Part shown: positions 16,361-20,149 of the stretch, in pieces
How the letters are laid out: each line of letters opens with the position of its first letter
Position numbering within the stretch: the first letter of the stretch is position 1
NCBI GenBank assembly: GCA_001687465.1
Contig: LVLI01000611.1
Span: 1 to 20,149 of the forward strand
Direction of reading: 5' to 3'
Length of the DNA: 20,149 nucleotides
Source of the DNA: Halocafeteria seosinensis
Taxonomy: Eukaryota; Sar; Bigyra; Bicosoecida
The notes under the pieces: model-generated
The model's input: only the letters and a program-made list of their open reading frames with translations
Database searches by the model: none
Told to the model about the DNA's origin: nothing
Made by a program: the position numbers and the translations under genes

Positions 16361-17509
16361 CTAGAATAAAAAGAAAATAATAATATAGAACAAAAAAATA
16401 AAGAGAATGGTGAAGAGAACGATGATGATAGTGACTCGATCCCTCGAGCGATAGCTGACAGGTGTGACTTGATTCCTCGCGCCATCGTCACTTTGCGGTT
16501 GTAACAAAGACGTTCGACATTGGTCATCCTGAGCCTCATGCCCTTCTCCACCAGCATACTCTTCAACGTAATAGTACCTACCGACTAGAGCTAGTATAAC
16601 GACTTGAATACCGGTTGCAGTCGCGTACAGAACAAATGAATTGCCATATGTGATATCCCAGAACTGATGTGACTCAACTCCACAGTCCTTCTCCTTAAGT
16701 AGATTCAACAATTCGTCCATGTTGCTAGATGGGGACGCCACGACCCTCATTAGTATCGTGACAACGACGAGATTAAGAGCTGTACAACAACGTATGTCAC
16801 TTCACTGTGGTAAGCTCTCTATCCCGTGTGTGGCAAAACAAGAATGCACATACCCGTGGCTGCTGTTAGGATCGCCTGGCGCTTAAACGTTGAGAATTGT
16901 TTGAGTTGGATAAGCATGAGTAACGGCGAAGCTGTTGCACCAAAACGCCCCACATTAAACTTGTGAAGAGTGTCTGTATCCTGATTAACACCGTCATGTT
17001 CATGTTGAAACCGTAGGACGCACGTCTGTAGATGCATGTACACAAATGCATGTAGGATACACATACTGAATAAAAACACAAAGCATCGTTATGAAAATGT
17101 GCTCACATCACCGTTTCCAAATTTGATTTGGAATAAGCCAAATTGGTAACGGGGAGGGGGAGCGTATTCGTCTTGTTGGCCCCATTCCGGCAGTCCAGCT
17201 GCGACGGACACCAACACCAAGCACACAAAAGTGGCGACCCCTGTAAAACGGCGACGTGGGATTCATTTGAATGTCACTCAAGCACTCAACAGATACATAC
17301 GGATGACCCGGACGCGGTTTACATGCAGCTCGGACACTCTAGATTGATTTTCCTGTAATGGCAAGGATGGTTGAATAGTGCAAACACACAGCTTCCTTCG
17401 GCTGGGAGTCCTCGTCCCCCTTCTCCACATCATTTCCTAGTGGTGAAAATTCTATTGATACACAAAATATGCACTGCTAGTTCCCCTATTATGCACTACT
17501 TACCGCCAT
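16361..17509 (-). CDS. Predicted multi-pass membrane protein, function unknown
   Basis: Five coding exons on the minus strand: 17509-17504 (ATGGCG only), 17352-17301, 17240-17107, 17025-16854 and 16779-16361. All phases agree (0, 1, 0, 1) and give 260 residues. Hydrophobic segments lie near 21-36 (VATFVCLVLVSVAAGL), 115-131 (QAILTAAT joined to ALNLVVVTIL), 169-188 (FVLYATATGIQVVILALVG) and 237-260 (VTIIIVLFTILFIFLFYIII), with a weaker one near 90-105. A 40-residue Gln/Asp/Ser-rich hydrophilic segment lies between the last two. The layout resembles tetraspan proteins such as claudin/PMP22, but no signature was found and I do not recognise the family. The very hydrophobic last 24 residues, in AT-rich DNA, might be a true tail anchor or a misread 3' UTR. 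The model depends on choosing GTGAGC at 17106 and the CTACAG acceptor before 17025; retaining other sites introduces stops. Confidence 0.6.
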
Positions 17510-17634
17510 CTGCGTCGGAGAATACTGTACACTATACCAGCGGTACATTTCGTCGAAGTCCAACGTAAAAAGGAGATTCCAACCCTTGACACCTGCATAG
17601 CGTAACACATAAGCCATATCATTGACGAGCTTGT

Positions 17635-17984
17635 TCAGCCACGAAGGTGAAAGCACGAAAAAGCCAATGGACGGGGGTAAGAAGGGGAACTACTGGAAGT
17701 AAAAAAGGCCATAAATGCTCGAACGCACCATTCGCGAGGGATTGCGGTTGAGACACGGAACCAATGACGATCTGCACAAACAAATACCAAGAGATGGAAG
17801 GTAGCTGCTAGGATCTGCCTGTTAGCACTCTCCCTAGGTAGCCACCGGTCACAAGATCGCCGGTTGTAGAAGCTCACCTGCGCGCGCCATGTGACTCCAG
17901 CGGAGTCCAGCGGCTGAGAGCAGGTCGTCTTGGGTTGGTCGGACCAACTTGGTCCTGCGGATTATACCAGGGGAGCCGCGCCAT
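17635..17984 (-). CDS. Doubtful small two-exon gene
   Basis: A possible 96-residue protein from exons 17984-17878 and 17818-17635 (phase 2, intron GTGAGC...AACAG, 59 bp). It begins MARLPWYNPQDQVGPTNPRR and has one moderately hydrophobic segment (QILAATFHLLVFVCA). In support are an ATG, a good donor and a frame-preserving join. Against it, the second exon is equally open in another frame that reads like a hydrophobic protein (LWPFLLPVVPLLTPVHWLF and a stop), and no acceptor links that frame to an ATG. I do not recognise the product, and the true splice pattern may differ. Confidence 0.3.
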
Positions 17985-18508
17985 CTTCTCACTCAGGTAT
18001 CAATCAATATACGAACTAAAAGCTGCTAACATTGACAAGAGCTTCCGTGTTCCACTATGATGGTCCCTGGAGTTCGCGTAGAAGCAGCTCTTCGGTCTTC
18101 CAAGAACTGCACGAGCGCCATCAGAGGCAATATGAAACTAAATCCGTAGGATAGTTTTCTAACACTTAGGATCCCATACTACAAATTGTTTGCCTAGTAT
18201 CTGCAAGAGATGGGGAGCTTCACAGTGTAACAGTTGCGACTCAACTTGCGAAGTACTCGGCCATTTCCTGTCTTGCGACGGTTATTGACGGAACCGCAAG
18301 TGTTGACAATACCCTGTGTCGATAGGGTTGTAAAGCTACAAACAAGTGGCAGTGAATTAAGTACGCAGGTAGTTAAGTATTTTATGAGAGGTCGCTTGCA
18401 TTTGTGCATAGGCTTATACAGTAGGTAGTTGTACGTCAGCGAGTTTGTTCGGACCTTGTACGGAGTTCGTGTGTACCGAGAGCATCGAAACACTGACAAT
18501 TTGTCAGC
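17985..18508. other. Intergenic region before the tandem-domain gene
   Basis: About 520 bp with no convincing coding sequence. Open frames of 64-129 codons at 18194-18583 and nearby have no ATG-plus-domain support. The region should hold the promoter and 5' UTR of the gene starting at 18509 and, if real, of the doubtful small gene on the other strand. Confidence 0.4.
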
Positions 18509-20149
18509 ATGCGCAAGACATTGCAGGCCATAGTACTTACTGGAGTGATAGTTTGCCTCGGAACCTTCCTTGTGAGGGTACATGAGAGATCATTACGGTC
18601 TATGCGTAGTGCGAGGAGCTCCAAGCTGGAGTCGGGAAACCGTCGCATAGAAATCGGTCCCCATGCCCCCGTATTTCGATACTTTGCAGACAAGACCAAG
18701 CAGGGATTCCTCCAAGTAGCTTTCGCCAAAATTGTTGAGCGAGATCCTCATAGAGCAGATATTGGACGTAAAGTAGAGGGACTCTCCGCGAGGGAGTTTA
18801 CTCAGACGCGTTGGTCGATAGAAACGGGCGAAGAGAGAATCCCCACGACAGAGATTGACCTTTTGCTGCGCACGAAAATAAGAAGATGTACAGAGGATGA
18901 TCATGACGATGAAGTAATTATAATAGTTAGAGCATACATTCCGGAAGTAAGGAATCGATGGTTTTGTTATCGCTAGTACTATCCGCTTACGGGATTCCCT
19001 ACATTTCCTTCCAGGATGAGACGATTATCAACGGTGATCTAGTTCCAGCAAACTCCCTCAAAATTTCGATAGAGATTGTCAAATGGTAAGTGGGATTTAA
19101 CTAATGTTCTAGGTACTCGTGCTTGCATTGAGTACTGATGGAAACTCTACAGGAATTTCTGCGGAACATCAAATAGACTTGACTTTGTGTTCGGGCTTGA
19201 GGGGAAAAACTTGAAAGATGACGACTTTTCAACCATTAAGAATCAGGCGGGTCGATTAGAATTTGACGATGTATTCTTTTCTAAAATTGGGGAGCAGTAA
19301 GTCTACGCTCCGATGTTGTTGCACCAACGGTAGTCGGTATTGCAAAATGAAAATGTATCTACAGGCAAAGTCAGGTATATATCGATCTCGTCACCAACGA
19401 AGTTACAGTCTCCTTTGGACATTTTAGGGGTCGCTTACACTACGAATCGACTATTTCGGAGCCAGATGATGAAAGACTTGTGGAGTTTGGAGAGAGCAAA
19501 CTAGAGTTCTTTGGTGATACTCCCTTATTCAAATACTACTCCTTGGAAGAGACGAATGAATACGTGCAAGTGAATTTAGCGAGAGTGATTGAAGTCAATG
19601 CCCAAGGCAATGATACCTATCGTCATCTTGACCTCCCGGGTGAGAGTTTCATGCATACGGAAAGCACCATACAAGGGGATAAGGGTCATGAAGAAGTTAC
19701 CGAACTGACGTTTTCATTGGATACGACAGTGACGGATTGTAGCAAAAAGAGTGAAGATGATGTGTCAGTGACCTTGACAGCGTTTATCACGGAAGTAAGA
19801 ATGGTTTGCAAGTCTTCATGGTAGTAAGCAAGTGTACTGGCCTTATTGCTGTGGGTTTGGTTTGCGAGTGCAGAAAGCAACTACCGTCCGCGGTGTGTCG
19901 CTCCCCGCTCGTTCAGTAACCTTCGCACTCAACATAAAGGATTGGTAAGCTCACGATTCTTACTTCGTATCATTGCATCTTGAAGACTTTTATTTCACTG
20001 GACATTTCAATCAACCCACTCAGGAAATTCTGTGACAAGCGGAATCACCTAGATTTTCGTGTCGAATTTGAGGGTAACTATTTGTCTGAGACACCGTTAG
20101 GACTCCAATTCGATGGAGGCCGCCTTGACTTTGGTAAGAGACTTAGCGA
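18509..20149 (+). CDS. Signal-anchored protein with tandem duplicated domains, partial
   Basis: Exons 18509-18946, 19015-19085, 19153-19296, 19365-19794, 19874-19944 and 20024-20133 (or on to the window end at 20149) join with phases 0, 2, 2, 2, 0 and 2 of the donor codons into one open frame that leaves the window. Residues 7-23 (QAIVLTGVIVCLGTFLV) after MRK form a signal anchor or signal peptide, so the bulk is extracytoplasmic. Two copies of a domain of about 200 residues follow. Copy 1 includes IEIGPHAPVFRYF, FLQVAFAKIVE, VRAYIPE, W-NFCGTSNRLDF and GRLEF. Copy 2 includes LEFFGDTPLFKYY, YVQVNLARVIE, LTAFITE, W-KFCDKRNHLDF and GRLDF. The introns fall at the same places and phases in both copies, and exons 2 and 5 are both 71 nt. 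I do not recognise the family; the F-C-x3-N-x-L-D-F motif is the most distinctive feature. The last donor, at 20134, is uncertain. Confidence 0.75.

Noticed and set aside
16866-17081. Alternative frame of the membrane-protein exon 4 with a hydrophobic stretch (LFTSLMWGVLVQQL)
   Set aside because: It ends in a stop before the donor and cannot join exon 5, whereas the chosen frame links both neighbours in phase.
17143-17358. 71-codon plus-strand open frame
   Set aside because: Antisense to exons 2-3 of the minus-strand membrane protein, which has hydrophobic segments and consistent splicing.

Overview
The window is nuclear DNA of a small-genome, intron-containing eukaryote. Nearly every recognisable protein is split by GT-AG introns of about 65-330 bp, most with GTAAGT/GTACGT-type donors, and genes lie on both strands 0.15-1 kb apart. 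The proteins are eukaryotic housekeeping or nuclear proteins: an ARF GTPase, mitochondrial complex III subunit 9, HSBP1, a PP2C phosphatase and a SARNP/Tho1-like mRNA-export protein. A fungal-type Zn2Cys6 factor and a PP2C with an FDGTVGD motif suggest a protist or alga. I lean towards a red-alga-like lineage, but the sequence does not prove it.

Layout. 0.4-1.2 kb (+): ARF GTPase in three exons. 1.8-2.4 kb (+): QCR9-like subunit with a presequence and an acidic tail. 2.6-3.5 kb (-): HSBP1 in five coding exons, the first holding only the ATG. 4.3-6.3 kb (-): secreted GLUG-repeat protein without introns. 6.3-7.98 kb: gene-poor, with palindromes, a 45-nt hairpin and a fragment of a dispersed repeat. 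8.0-9.6 kb (+): PP2C phosphatase. 9.8-12.0 kb (-): one four-exon gene for a Zn2Cys6 transcription factor with a PAS-like segment and three 39-residue repeats. 12.5-13.7 kb (+): SARNP/Tho1-like protein. 14.2-16.2 kb (+): broken pogo/Tigger-like transposase with SAP and chromodomain modules, itself interrupted by an 80-bp insertion. 16.4-17.5 kb (-): multi-pass membrane protein. 17.6-18.0 kb (-): doubtful small gene. 18.5 kb to the end (+): signal-anchored protein built from tandem domains, running off the window.

The genes do not form a pathway or operon; this is an ordinary eukaryotic neighbourhood with one decayed transposon. The points most worth a second look are the chromodomain/SAP transposase and its nested frame-breaking insertion (8-bp direct repeats, related copy 8 kb away), the internal duplication of the last gene with conserved intron positions and phases, and the repeat-bearing zinc-cluster factor. 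All exon models were made by eye from splice consensus, reading phase and protein-family similarity, with no transcript evidence.
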